Below the pieces are notes generated by a model, which did no database searches, was not told the DNA's origin, and was given only the letters and a program-made list of their open reading frames with translations. Source: Enchytraeus crypticus (taxonomy: Eukaryota; Annelida; Clitellata; Enchytraeida; Enchytraeidae). Taken from it: 64,000 nt of DNA. A program made the position numbers and the translations under genes. Shown here in pieces: positions 31,913 through 43,454 of this stretch. Where the stretch lies: the NCBI GenBank assembly GCA_905160935.1, contig CAJHZI010000493.1, positions 186,001 to 250,000 of the forward strand, in the 5' to 3' direction. The number at the start of each line of letters is the position of its first letter. Position 1 is the stretch's first letter.

Positions 31913-32928
31913 TTCGCTTATGTTGATTCGAACTCGAATCTTTGCGGCCTTTCTAGGTCTGACTGCGCGACGCTGTCGTGTAGGCCGTTAGGCCTGAGGT
32001 GCGTATAAATAGAGGTGTCGCTTGGCGGTTAAGGACTCTCTCTCCGGTCGTTGCCAAGTCAACATAGTCTTCTCTTACCAGTCTCTGTTGTATGTGAGCT
32101 CGTATGTTAAGTATCTTTAATAAACCTAAACTCTACAAATTAAAACACGTGTTGGCGTCTCTATTATACTGTTAAATAAAGTACTGTAATTAGGCTGATA
32201 GTAATCTAGTAAGTAATCTACATAATCGTTCAACTGGTGTCCCTCAGAGTGTCCGGCCACCGTCGTCTAAGAAGTCTGCTACGTGTAAGTCACTAAATTA
32301 ATACAATTCACTTACTTATACATCAAATCTAATCCATAAGGGCTATGGACCTGCCAGTTATAGACAGTACGCCTGACGTCGGGGCGTATGAGGTTTACCC
32401 CTCAGTCAATGAACAGTCCAAAACCAATGACGGTACTTGTTTAGGCAGACAAAGGCACATGGAAATAATAGAGTCAGAACCTCTCTTATTGGGGGTTAAC
32501 CCCCCCGCCAGAGAATCACCAGGCGATGCTAGCGACATTAGCCAAGGCGAATTAGCAGTCCAATGCACTCAAACAATAATTCCACGTAACGTAGTAATAT
32601 GCGACGGTAGGCAAGAGATTAGGGTTCCGACGAGGTCGAGCGGCCTCGATCGCGCAGAGTCCGTCCCGAGAGAAACTCTCGACGGGCTATTGCTAACCGA
32701 CAATTGCCTACCGGCAACCGCCAACCGCCTAGCGACAACCGACAGCCGCCGGGCTGTTGATGATGGGCGCTCGGCCGTTACGGCGAGTACCGCCAGCGGC
32801 CTCCTCGAGATGTCGGCGCTCCCCAACTGTTACCAGAGGGAAGCACTACCCTCCCCCAGATCAGCGGCGGCCTCCGTTGCTTGTCAACGGCCGGCAGCGT
32901 ATGATATAAGCAACAGTTATACAAAATG
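31913..32928 (+). mobile_element. LTR retrotransposon module C, best preserved
   Basis: The LTR-like stretch begins TGTTGCGAACTTCGC and has TATAAATA at 32004-32011 and AATAAA at 32119-32124. It runs to about 32240. The leader and a 194-residue open gag-like frame follow (32345-32929; start MDLPVIDSTPDVGAYEV, end region SPRSAAASVACQ). No zinc knuckle is seen. The module stops where a hAT gene begins, with no pol region. Confidence 0.65.
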
Positions 32929-32929
32929 A
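32345..32929 (+). CDS. Gag-like protein of LTR module C
   Basis: This open frame of 194 residues is the longest of the four related ones. It is acidic and serine-rich in the middle (ARESPGDASDISQGEL) with an arginine-containing second half. Relatives at 9537, 29340 and 30741 share the DVGAxEVxPS-like start and the RSAAAS-like end, which shows it is a real conserved protein and not a chance frame. The link to Gag is from its place behind an LTR; no Gag domain was recognised. Confidence 0.5.
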   Translation: MDLPVIDSTPDVGAYEVYPSVNEQSKTNDGTCLGRQRHMEIIESEPLLLGVNPPARESPGDASDISQGELAVQCTQTIIPRNVVICDGRQEIRVPTRSSGLDRAESVPRETLDGLLLTDNCLPATANRLATTDSRRAVDDGRSAVTASTASGLLEMSALPNCYQREALPSPRSAAASVACQRPAAYDISNSYTK

Positions 32930-32933
32930 GATA

Positions 32934-34480
32934 TTGGAAATGATCGATCACGACGTACAGAGGCAGATAGTTGTGGATGTAGAGCAATCACTATATATAG
33001 GCCTGATAGCTGACGGAACTTTTGACGAAGATGGCCTGGAACAGTTTTCAGTTTCTGTTATGTATATTGAAAGTGAGAGCTTCAGAGTGAAGCATTTCTC
33101 GGAATGTACAATCCTAACAGCTCAACCGCAAATGCTTTAACGGCTGCAATAACCAATGTCTTGCTGAGGCTCACCATTCCCATAAGTAAACTAAGGGGGC
33201 ATAGCTTCGATGGAGCCAGTAATATGAGTGGACGTTTGCATAGTGTACAGGCTCAAAAAACCGCAATGCAGCCAGAGTCGATGTATGTTCACTGAGTGAA
33301 TCATTCGCTGGACCCCACTCTCCAGGAGATCATAAATGAGACTCCTATCATTCGCGATTCACTGGCTCTTGTCAAAAAATATGCCAATATTTTCCGCGAT
33401 ACTGCAAAGCGCACGCAGAAACTGCAAGAAATTGCAAATGGCATCTCTGTCATAGACTGACAGAAGAATAGTGTGACTCTGCTTGCCCTTTGCGCAACAA
33501 GATGGTGTATCCGCGCAATAGCTATAGCTAGATTGCTGAATCATGGAAAGTAGTGAGGTTCTCTCTGGATGAGCTTGAACTTGAGTCAGGAAGAGGTGAA
33601 ACCAAGTGCAAAATATTAGAAGTCAGAGAGCAGATTAATAAAATGAAAACTTATCTAGGTGTAGTAATCTACAAGTCAATATTTGGCCCCTGTGAAGACC
33701 TAACCAAGGCTCTACAGGCCGAGAATACCACGGCAACTGGACCATTCTTGCCTCTAAAGTACTCTTAACGCATCTGGGAAGAATTCGCAACGAGTATGAT
33801 TTCGACTATATATTTATTGAAGCAGAAAGAGAAGTAGACAATCTTGAATTAAAGAAAGTGGAAATCAATATTAATGACTCGAGAAAAACAGCGAGGGGAT
33901 CTGTGAGATACGAAATGCTAGCTAATACAGGCAGACCACACGTTTTAACAGAAAAGGAGAACATTCGTTCTGCATATTATTCCGCAAGCGATCTGTTACA
34001 ATCTGAAATTAAACGGCGCTTTGATCAACCAGGCCTTTCACACATGTCTTCACTAGAAACAGTATTGTATAATTCATCAATGACGGAGAGTGAATTAGTT
34101 CAAACAATTTTTGTTTATGATGAAATTGATACGGCTAAGGTTGCGCTCGATATTAACATGCTGCTAGATTTGTTATAGTCTCAATCAAAGCAAACAAAAC
34201 CACACCTAAAAACTGCAGATGAACGGACAACTTTCTTTTCATCTCAACCAGAAACAATACGTCAACTTTTCATAGAGAGTTAAAATTGTTCAAATTTTAC
34301 TCGTTGTTCAGGCTACCGTTGCCAGTGCTGAAGGAAGTTTTAGCTTGTTGCGTCCTTTCAAAACTTGGCTTAGAAGAACGATGACACAAACGAGACTCAC
34401 CCATCTCACACTTCTACACTGCCACCGTTAACGTACAGAGAAGTGTGACGTTGAGAAGATTTGCCGTGCATTCGCTAATT
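32934..34480 (+). pseudogene. ZMYM1-like hAT transposase, decayed
   Basis: Pieces in order: GLIADGTFDEDGLEQFSV (metal-binding Asp region), LRGHSFDGASNMSGR, SLDPTLQEIINET, ATRWCIRAIA, EYDFDYIFIEAEREVDNLEL, and the C-terminal dimerisation motif SAEGSFSLLRPFKTWLRRTM. The last motif is diagnostic of hAT. Several stops and frame changes interrupt it (near 33140, 33294, 33460 and 33560). Its N-terminus is replaced by LTR module C, which probably inserted there. Confidence 0.75.
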
Positions 34481-35044
34481 AACCCTTAAACGATATCAGA
34501 ATTTTTCACCTTAATTTGGTAACCTGGGGTGTGTTTGCACCCCAATGGTTTAATATGTATAAACTCGATCTATTATTGTTTTAAATCATTCTAATAAAAT
34601 ATAATTCCTCTTGCAATAATTTTCTTTACAATTATTATTCTTGGAGTGTTATAATTAATTGTCAATCGGGATATCTTTGAATATTGAAGAATATTCAAAG
34701 TAGACGAATATTATAGAATATTCGCTCAATCCACACAAGTATTGAAGATAACTTAACTTAAATATCTTAGTTAGCAAAAATTAACTTGCGATACCTTAAC
34801 TCAAATAGTGCCTTTTTATTTGAATACCGTACTAATGGTGGTATTTACTAAGCGGGCTCTAATCAGGTATTAATATAATCAGCGATGTGGAGTTAATCGT
34901 GTGATTAGAATTTTTGGTATTCAACAGCAAAACGAAACAGCGATGTAAGTTATCGGCTGATTGATCAGTGACTTATCTTTTAAAGAAATAATACAGAAAT
35001 GCCCATTGGTTAAAATGTAGGTCAACAATGGAAATAATCTACGC
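34481..35044. other. No gene seen; small inverted repeats
   Basis: AT-rich spacer. GAATATTGAAGAATATTC near 34678 and related ATTC/GAAT palindromes to about 34730 can fold back. The final bases ATCTACGC form the left target duplication of the next hAT. Confidence 0.5.
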
Positions 35045-37727
35045 CAGGGGTGCGCATGCGGCCGTGGGCACGAAAATGTGCGGCCGTGGAAGCCAGTTTA
35101 AATTATAATACCCTGCGCCCGTCAAATATTTGCAATTTAGCAAAATATTATATAAAGTTTTAAAAGAAATAGTGAATATTCATTTACAAAACACCCTTTA
35201 TCAAATTACTACTCTGGCAGCTGTAGCTTCAGCTGCAAATCACGCAATATGTAACCACCGTGTAACCTTCAAGATCGCAATATCGGTAACCAATCACAGC
35301 TCCTTGACCGAGTTGTTCAGCACGTGGTGCCCTTTCAACCGACCAATCAGCGGCATTTCTTAATAACTTAAAACTAAACAGCTTAAAATCCGGACATATT
35401 GTTGCGATAGCAGTGAATAAACATAACAGCGAAATAGCGTTTAAAGAAAACGATTATTGTAACATTTGTACAACTCGTATGCTTAGTTATCGTTTATTAT
35501 TATCCGTACCGCCTGTGAACCCATCATGTCGATGAAAAGAAAAAGAACATTGGAAGAAGAGAAGCGGAGCTTTAATGCAAAATGGGAGTTAGATTTCTTT
35601 ATGACAGAGACAGAGAACCATTTTATGCAGTGTCTAATCTGCGGCGATGTAGTTAAAACTGTCAAAGACGACAAAGCCAAGCAACATTTTCGCCGACACG
35701 CATCACACAACTATGCACAGTTACAAGGTGATTCAAGGAAGATTTGCGTGGAAAATCTAAAGAAGAATGTTCGACAACAAACATCGGTTATGTCTGCTTT
35801 TGTTAAGACAACGAATAAGCGCAGCGAAGCTTCCTATCGGGTAGCATATCGTCTCGGTGTCGCTGGAAAGCCTTATTCCGATGGGGAACTCGTGAAAAGT
35901 TGTATCATGGATGTCGTGAAGTGCATTCATCCGGGTAAGGAAACAGATTATTCTTTGATTCCTCTGTCGCGCGATACCGTACAACGCCGTCAGAGTGATA
36001 TTGCCGAGCAGCTGAAGCTCTCCATGCTGACAAAGATTAACAAAGACGACAATCTGTTTGCACTGGCTGTTGATGAATCAACGGACATTTCAGATTCCGT
36101 TCAGCTACTCATATTCATTCGCTCCCTATCCCCAACATTTGAACTGTGCGAGAATCTGCTCTCCATGGAGACACTCGTTACTCAAACTCGTGGAGAAGAC
36201 GTATTTTTGGCAGTGAAAAAATCTTGCATCGATTCGCACGTTGATCTGAAGAACCTGCGAGGCATCTCTACAGACGGCGCGCCTGCCATGGTTGGTAAGC
36301 AAAATGGCTTCGTGACTAGACTTTCAGACTATGTGTTGAAGGAGCACGGTAATGACCAGCTCATAAATCTCCACTGCATTATTCACCAGGAGGCGTTGTG
36401 TTCTAAATCTGCTGATTTGAATAACATTCTGAAGGATGTGAATCGCATTATACTTTTCATTCGCGCCAATGCTCTTCACTACCGCCAATTCATATAAATT
36501 CTTCACTCAAATGATTTGTCGGCTGAAGATATTCTTTACCACACCAGTGTTCGTTGGTTGTCTCAGGGAGAAACTGCTCGCCGTGTTCTGCTGCTACGAA
36601 AAGAAGTACTGGAATTTTATGCCACGAAAAATAAGGACTGCCCACTGCAGAACCAGGCCTTCTTAACATCACTAGCCTTCCCAGTAGATTTGTTAATTAT
36701 ATATCAACTGTCTCAATGAGTCTCTGCAAGGCAAAGTAACAACAGTGTGCCTCATGCACAGAAGAGTACAGGATTTCTGTGACAAATGTCGTCTACTACA
36801 AAGTCATATCAAACAGCTCAATCTATACCATTTCCCGCAACTCACCGCTCTAGTTGAGAGACATGAAATGAGAAGAGATGAAATTCCGGCTACGTCCTTT
36901 TCAGACGTTCTCGAAGCCCTATTGCTGGAAGTCGCGGAACGTTTTCAGGATTTCGAGAAGATTTCAGAGAAAATGAAACTCGTTGCTTCTCCACATTTGG
37001 TTGAGACAGAGATTGCGTCGTTAGATATCCAAATGGAACTGATCGAACTTAAAAATAACGCGCAGCTGGTGAAGAAATTTGAGGACAAAATCTATTTACT
37101 GGAGACATGGAAATTAGCTGTGGAGTATCCTAAGCTTCGCGAAATGGTGACAAACACTTTTGACCTGTTTGGAAGTACATATGTGCGAAGCGGCGTTTTC
37201 TCGAATGAAGTATCTCAAGAACAAGTATCGAACTAGACTTAGTGGACAGTAATCTGCTGTCAGGAATGCGACTGATGATCTCCAGTGAGTGCCCGCACTT
37301 TGCGCGACTCTCGGCAAACATCCAAGAGCAAGGCAGCCACTAATTTCTGTACTCTGGACTACTAAGTTGCATGGACAATGTAAGACTGTAAGTCAAGCAG
37401 CTGATCACTTACTGTGGCGTTTTAAGCGCACTTAAAAATATACCTATGCTGTACGTGTATGACTTGATATTAGGTTTATATGACTATGTTCAATAAAGTA
37501 TAAATATATTTAAGTAAATATGGATGTAAATGTTTTTGTTTGTAAGCAATCCAGTCCTACAATACATTATGCTTAGGTCTATGTCATTATTATCTCGCTT
37601 TGACTATTACGACAGGCAAAATTTGATACTGACTGTTTCATTTTCCAGTTAAAAAAATTTTTGCGGCCGTGGCAAAAGTAATTTTTTTTAAAGCAGCCGT
37701 CAATAGCCCAAAGGTTGCGCACCCCTG
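35045..37727 (+). mobile_element. hAT transposon with terminal repeats and target duplication
   Basis: The ends are perfect 12-bp inverted repeats, CAGGGGTGCGCA at 35045 and its complement ending at 37727. Subterminal GCGGCCGTGG boxes lie near both ends. The flanks ATCTACGC and TTCTACGC match at seven of eight bases, the 8-bp duplication expected for hAT. Length is 2683 bp. Confidence 0.9.
35526..37320 (+). pseudogene. hAT transposase, GTF2IRD2/FAM200-like (Charlie group)
   Basis: The first 323 residues are open: a BED-like finger (CLICGDVVKT ... HFRRHASHNY), then LFALAVDESTDISDSVQLL with a catalytic Asp, RGISTDGAPAMVG with another, and LHCIIHQEALCSK. A one-base shift near 36495 leads to TSVRWLSQGETARRV, and two more breaks lie near 36720-36745. 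The C-terminal dimerisation part (EYPKLREMV, FGSTYVRSGVFS) is followed by a last shift near 37205. It is close to intact, with only a few lesions. Confidence 0.85.
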
Positions 37728-38824
37728 TTCTACGCCAACCAATAGCGCGTTCGGTTTTAGATTTTACTGGCAATTGTATTATTTACAAAGAAGTAAACAA
37801 AGATGGCAGCGGTAGAGCTTTACCGAATTTATTTCACTCGTGTTCCAGCCATGGATCCATGTACTAGTTTAAATTTTTCAAAGAAATTAAGTAGTCGTCG
37901 TTCTCTAGATATTTCTGTCCGCATGCGAGATCTGGCAAGAGTTCTGCTAAAAGCAAGAAGCATTTAACCAGTCCAGTCTTTTGATACACTGATTTCACCA
38001 GGGAGTTTTGATACAGTTATTGTCGTCATTGAAGGGGAAGGAAAGCCACAGAATGACACAAAAGGCAGACGAACGTTTAAGAATCCTTCTTTTGTTATAA
38101 AAGTAGGCGGAAGCCAACTTAAATATGCAGAATTGAAACGAGGTTCAGCCTTACGTGAAAACGATATAGCAAGTCTTGGAGAAGCTGAAGAATTCAAAAA
38201 ATTGCACTTAAGTGAATACACCGATCATATGGCTTCATTTGCACAATCATCATACAGAGTAAAGGGTTAAATAAAGCTAACCGGATTTCCTGATGAAGAA
38301 GATCTAAAGACTTTAAAGGCTTACCAGGAAAAATCAATCTATAGTTTGGTGAAAGAACTAAAATTACAGGCAACAGATATTATCTGGAGAAAACTAGCAG
38401 AAGTGGCACTTTCGAGAATGATAGTGTTCAATGCTCGACTCGGAGCAGAAGTGGCTGAACTGACCATAGACGATTATTGCCATATGACAAACTCGGTCGA
38501 TCCCTCTGTCGTGTCTACACTAACAGCAGCAAAAAAACATCTAGTAAAACGAATGTGTGTGATAAACGTTCTAGGCAAGCGACATAGGATTGTACCAATA
38601 CTCGTAACAAATGACTTGTAGATTCTCTTATGGTTCTTAACAATAGTAGAGAAGAGTGCTCCATTCTCAAAGATAATCCTTATGTTTTTGCTCTACCAAA
38701 TTCTATCTCAAGTCACCTCGGTTTCTAAAAAACCTTGAAAAGTGTTGCTAAGGCTGCTAACCTCAAGAAACTACACCTACTAACCACGACGAGGATGAGG
38801 AAGCATCTTGCTACAGTGGCACAG

Positions 38825-39217
38825 GTTAATAAAATTAACAAATGATAATAAATAAGATGTTAAAGCTTTATTTTGTTTTAAGTCTAAAGAAATTCAGCAT
38901 ACACGGGGTAATTTCTGTGTTCACAATATTCAAATATTGATTGTCATTGTTGACAGATTATTGCACTTTTTTTGGTGGTAATATTACCTTTTACATGTCA
39001 GTCTCATCATAGGAGCCTTCACAGAAGTATAAATGTGAATAAATTGAGAAGTGACCAGCAAACTCATTAAATTTAGATCAGCTTATATTTGGGCCAAGCC
39101 GGTAGCTTGTTGGAAAGTTATTCAACAGCAGAGTAGTGGATGCAGGGTTCAAAACTTCCAATCCAATACTCTTCTCGCCACTGACATGCTATTCAAGCAG
39201 AAAAGGGATATTAAATT
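38825..39217. other. Intron start with a tRNA-like stretch
   Basis: No gene is seen. At about 39098-39165 there is a tRNA-like pattern, TAGCTTGTTGG (A-box-like) and GGTTCAAAACT (B-box-like), probably a SINE head or tRNA pseudogene. Confidence 0.4.
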
Positions 39218-39265
39218 TTGTTTAGCAAACATTACAGCATCAGAGATCTGAGATATTGGCTAAAG

Positions 39266-40660
39266 ATGCCTCGTTGTGAGGGTATTTCTAATGGACCGGG
39301 TCATATTGCTTCGTGCCCGATTAGTCGCTCAGATAAATCGGTTAAACTTCGTCAGGGTGATCTGATGCTGTGTGATGATTGCACAGCTGCTCGTTTCCCC
39401 TCCACGGAGGTAGACGGAATAACACAGTCTTCCACTGTGATATCCAATGATTTACTAACAGCTGAGCCTGGTGATCAACCGATTATAACGATGAAGGCTG
39501 GAGATATGAGAGTGGGTGATGCTATTTCCCTCACTCCTGTTCGTAATGAGCTCCTATGCTTCGTGATGGATAAGTGTAATATCTTATCTTTTGACCACCT
39601 GGTTACTGTTTGTTCTTCCTTCTATAAGGAAAATGAAATAATGTTGGCTCGGAATCTAATCGAGAAACATTCCTCGCAGCGTTTAAAGAAAAGACAGGGT
39701 GATTCCAAGATGAGAATAACTATGGAAGACATTATCAAGGTATGTCTCAATCCATCCATCACACTTCCTGTGTACTACGCCGTGGACCTCAATCGTTTAC
39801 CTCCTGTTGACATCAAGCATTGTGATGTATCTGCTTTATTACAGGAGATCAGTTTGCTGAGATCTGAAGTGAGACAGTTTGGGCAGTTGCGTGATGAGCT
39901 ATCGGAGCTTAGGAAGCTAGTGACGTGCTCTAGTCAAATGAATGATAACTCTGACTGTGTTATAACTAATTCTACTGCACAGGATTCCGTGAATGTATCT
40001 GATACGCATGCTCAGGCTAATACTAAAACCTTTGATGCTGGTAAAAGTTCTCGTGTGAAATGGACAACGACTGGTAGGGTGAGGAAGGATACACAAGTGG
40101 ATGTCAATTCAGGTAATGTCTATGCGGCACTGAATACTACTAAGCCTGTAGATAGGGCAGCTTCTGATTCCGTATCAGTGGATAGCACTAATGCTTTCAG
40201 GTCAACTTTAGACTCTGCCTTAACCACTATGGCTGATGTGCTGAAGAAATCAGTGAGCACTGGTGCTATGAAGAAGACATCGTCTGTAGCCAGTAAGAAA
40301 GTTTTTATTGGCAGAGCTGTAACTTCTAAACTAGCTGCTGCGAAAGTAATTAAACGTTGCAGTGCTTTCCTGACTAGACTGGATCCAGCCACAACTGTCG
40401 ATGATGTTCGAAATTATGCGATTGATAATGTTGCAGCATCTACTGGATATCGTCTGTCTGATGAGTCATTAACTTGTACTAAGTTAACTACAAGATATGA
40501 TAGCTATGCTTCATTTTCAGTTACATGTAATATTGATGCTAATAATTTTAAGCAAGTGTCTGATGTTATTTTTTCTGTTAATTGTTGGCCTGAGGGCATT
40601 CTAGTGAGGAAATTTTATCACTCTGTTAACAATCGCAATCTAAATGGCGCCACAGTATGA
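39266..40660 (+). CDS. LINE ORF1 protein, intact
   Basis: From ATG at 39266 the 464-residue frame starts with a small cysteine cluster (MPRCEGISNGPGHIASC, LMLCDDC) resembling a PHD/zinc finger with spacing reduced. A helical stretch (LLQEISLLRSEVRQFGQL, coiled coil), a Ser/Thr/Asp-rich linker, and a C-terminal RRM-like region (FLTRLDPATTVDDVRNYA, YASFSVTCNIDANNF) follow. It is probably an RNA-binding chaperone for the LINE. It overlaps ORF2 by 17 bases. It has no lesions although ORF2 is destroyed. Confidence 0.75.
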   Translation: MPRCEGISNGPGHIASCPISRSDKSVKLRQGDLMLCDDCTAARFPSTEVDGITQSSTVISNDLLTAEPGDQPIITMKAGDMRVGDAISLTPVRNELLCFVMDKCNILSFDHLVTVCSSFYKENEIMLARNLIEKHSSQRLKKRQGDSKMRITMEDIIKVCLNPSITLPVYYAVDLNRLPPVDIKHCDVSALLQEISLLRSEVRQFGQLRDELSELRKLVTCSSQMNDNSDCVITNSTAQDSVNVSDTHAQANTKTFDAGKSSRVKWTTTGRVRKDTQVDVNSGNVYAALNTTKPVDRAASDSVSVDSTNAFRSTLDSALTTMADVLKKSVSTGAMKKTSSVASKKVFIGRAVTSKLAAAKVIKRCSAFLTRLDPATTVDDVRNYAIDNVAASTGYRLSDESLTCTKLTTRYDSYASFSVTCNIDANNFKQVSDVIFSVNCWPEGILVRKFYHSVNNRNLNGATV

Positions 40661-42140
40661 TTCTAGTCTTAATTATGTTAGTGCTCAGGATAAAACAATG
40701 AACAGGTCCTCTGAGCTCCGATTTTGTTCTTTTAATTGCAGATCTGTTAAAAACTGTACTCCTGCTATAAGTGACATTTGCAATAACCATGATATTATAC
40801 TCTTGCAAGAACATTGGCTGTTACCTAATGAATTGAACTATTTAGGTCGTATTCATGCTAGTTTTCTGTCTGTTGGGCTCTCTGCTGTTGATATTTCTAA
40901 TAATATATTAGTCGGGCGTCCGTATGGTGGTACAGCTATTCTATTTAGAAATGATATTTTTAATAAGTACACTGTAGTTGATAGTGTTGATTCTAGAATA
41001 ACAGGTTTAGAATTCAATACAACATTAGGCTCTGTATTGCTTTTAAATGTATATATGCCAGTTGATTATGGCGACAGTGAGAGCTTAGAACAATACATTG
41101 ATTGTTTAAGCAACCTTAAAGCTATTATGGATAGTAGTGTGGCTCAACACACTGTTATTGCTGGTGATTTTAATTGTAATACTGGTACTAGGTTTTTTGA
41201 TGAATTTTCGCTATTTGCTGTTGAAAATAATCTTAATGTTTCTGACATGGTTAGATTAAGCAATGTTCATACGTACGTAAGTGATGATGGCTTGCGAAGA
41301 TCTTGGATAGATCACATTCTTGCCAGTAGTTCATTTGATCAAATGATTTCAAGTATTCACATTTTGGAGGATGTAGTTGTATCTGATCATAAACCTGTTT
41401 CTTTTAATGTGAATATACATTCTGAAAATATTGCTCATGTTAATGATGCTGTTAATACTAAAATTAATGTTACCCCATTGTGGAATGTGTGTGATTCATA
41501 TAAATTGTCGCAGTACACTAATTACTTGGATATTTTACTCAGTGGTATTCTCATTCCTTTTGATATCATTATGGATCCTAATCCTTCTGTTAATAAATTG
41601 TCTATTAGCAAAATTGAAAGTTTCTATAATGATATTATTCTATGTGTAAAAGATGCTGTTCACAAAATGATTCCCGCTAATATAGTTAAATGTAATGATC
41701 ATATTATTCCTGGATGGAATACATATGTGAAAGAAAGACATTCTATGGCCAGGGATAGCTTTATGAACTGGTCAGCAGCTGGTAAACCCAGGCAGGGTTC
41801 TCTGTTTGTTGATATGAGGTTGGCTAGAGCTAGATTTAAGCTTGCTCTAAGACATTGTAAACAGAATCAAGAAGCACTGAAAGCTAATGCTTTAGCTAAC
41901 AATTTAGCTAGTAACAATGCAATCAAATTCTGGTCGGAGATATCTAAAATGAATAGATGTACTGCTAATAACAATGTAATCAGTATAGGAGGCGCTTCAG
42001 GTGCTGACAATATTGCTAATATGTGGAAGAATCACTTTGGTGCCCTTTATAATCAGGATCCTACTTCAGTACACAAGACTGCATTTAATGAGAAACTTAC
42101 TGTTTATAACACCAATTTCAATTTCAACCAGGGAAATTAA
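40644..42140 (+). pseudogene. LINE ORF2: endonuclease intact, reverse transcriptase deleted
   Basis: The endonuclease domain is complete: FCSFNCRSVKNC, ILLQEHWLLPNEL, VIAGDFNCNTG, SWIDHILAS and VSDHKPVSF. A linker with FWSEISKMNR follows, then the frame ends in sequence that belongs far downstream (after the palm). The main part of the reverse transcriptase between about 42110 and the C-terminal domain is gone. The C-terminal remnant resumes at 42461-42826 (SRMKSCYIKCVKSFFNF). Confidence 0.85.
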
Positions 42141-42231
42141 CATGATGTGCAACACAAAAAAAACTGTTTGTATGGTATTTAATCCGCTTATCAAATGTAA
42201 ATCTATTTGTGCTAACTTTCCGAACTTTTAA

Positions 42232-42385
42232 CTTTCCCTGGTTGCCAACTCTAGCACATACAATAAGTGTTGCAGAGCACGCCAAGAAGGAGCCAACAAA
42301 ACCATATCATCTGCATACGCTAAGACGTTAATGAATCTGTTCATGAAATAACAGCCTATACCAGATTGTGTAACTTTGAGTTCTT
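42232..42385 (-). other. Inverted piece of reverse transcriptase carrying YADD
   Basis: Read on the minus strand, this segment encodes YFMNRFINVLAYADDMVLL and SWRALQHLLYVLEL, the catalytic palm of the LINE, though the element itself is on the plus strand. A short CAACCAGGGAAA sequence occurs at the end of the inverted piece and again at 42128 in forward direction, so the breakpoints share homology. An inversion with deletion explains it. Confidence 0.85.
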
Positions 42386-42955
42386 GATGACCATGAGCTT
42401 TCATTTGTATCCAGCTTTAGGTATCTTGGTCATATCATACAGAATGATCTTCATGATGATTTGGACATTAATCGTGAGATAAGGAATTTATTCTATCGTA
42501 CTAATGTTCTTAAAAGAAAATTTGGCTTTTGCTCAGTTTCTGTTAAATTGAAATTATTTAGAAGTTATTGTTCTTGCTTCTATGATATAGCCTTGTGGAA
42601 GGTTTTTAAATTAGCTGCTCTTAGTCGTATGAAGTCCTGCTATATAAAATGCGTTAAATCATTTTTTAACTTCCCAAAATATAGTAGTGTCACTGAAATG
42701 TTTTTATCTACTGGGTTGCCGGTATTTGACACAGTGTTATGTAACTCTCGGTTTAGTTTGTTAAAGCGTATCAAAGAGTCTCATAATGCTCTTATTTCCT
42801 CCATGTCAAGGTTCTGTATAAGCTGAGTATTGTTATTTATCTTTACATATAGATTACGTAATTCTCTGTCCTTTTTTTTCTTGTTTCTGTCATTGTATCG
42901 TGCAACGTCTTATGGACTGTTGTCTGAAATAAACGAGTGATGATGATGATTAAAT

Positions 42956-43454
42956 TGGCTTCAGCCATCAGTATTTCCATCACTGCCACATGTAATTGCT
43001 CAGGTCAGAGAGTTTGGTTGAACTCATAGATTTTCATCTGAATTTATATGTATGCGATATCTTTCGATTAGAAAACAGACATTTGAATGTTTACTTGCGT
43101 AATTTAAGCTTCACTTTAGAATATAATTATTTAATTTAAATGCACATTTCTTTATAGTATTAAAATGCCTAATTTATGAGCATTTACAAAACAATACGGG
43201 TAAATAGGCATATTTATATTTTGTTACCTCTCTCCTTCAATTACTATGTCACCAGCTCCACAGTATTTGTAATCATGTATCGACATGTAGCAATGTTGGA
43301 ACATCTCAGCAGTCGCACTTTCAGTTAAATCAAAATGGTAGGTAATGGAATAGTTCAAAGATACTCAGAATAGTTACGTTGTTTTATTGACAGTATTTAG
43401 TTACTAATAAGTATTTGGTATTATTGCAAAATATGCTTAATTTTCTTTTAACAG
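42956..43454. other. Intron 3' part, no gene seen
   Basis: AT-rich sequence from the LINE tail to the splice acceptor TTTTCTTTTAACAG at 43441-43454. The acceptor has a good pyrimidine tract. Confidence 0.6.

Larger units (their letters stand above)
39230..42955 (+). mobile_element. LINE in the intron of the recombinase-like gene
   Basis: Two overlapping ORFs are followed by a 3' end with AATAAA near 42928 and a short GATGAT tail. The reverse transcriptase part is largely deleted and one piece is inverted. It lies in the same orientation as the host gene. Clade is uncertain; the endonuclease resembles that of the second LINE at 18.6-23.2 kb. Confidence 0.75.

Noticed and set aside
37803..38830. 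Part of the neighbouring hAT transposon
   Set aside because: It lies outside the hAT inverted ends and its target duplication, and its motifs belong to a different fold.
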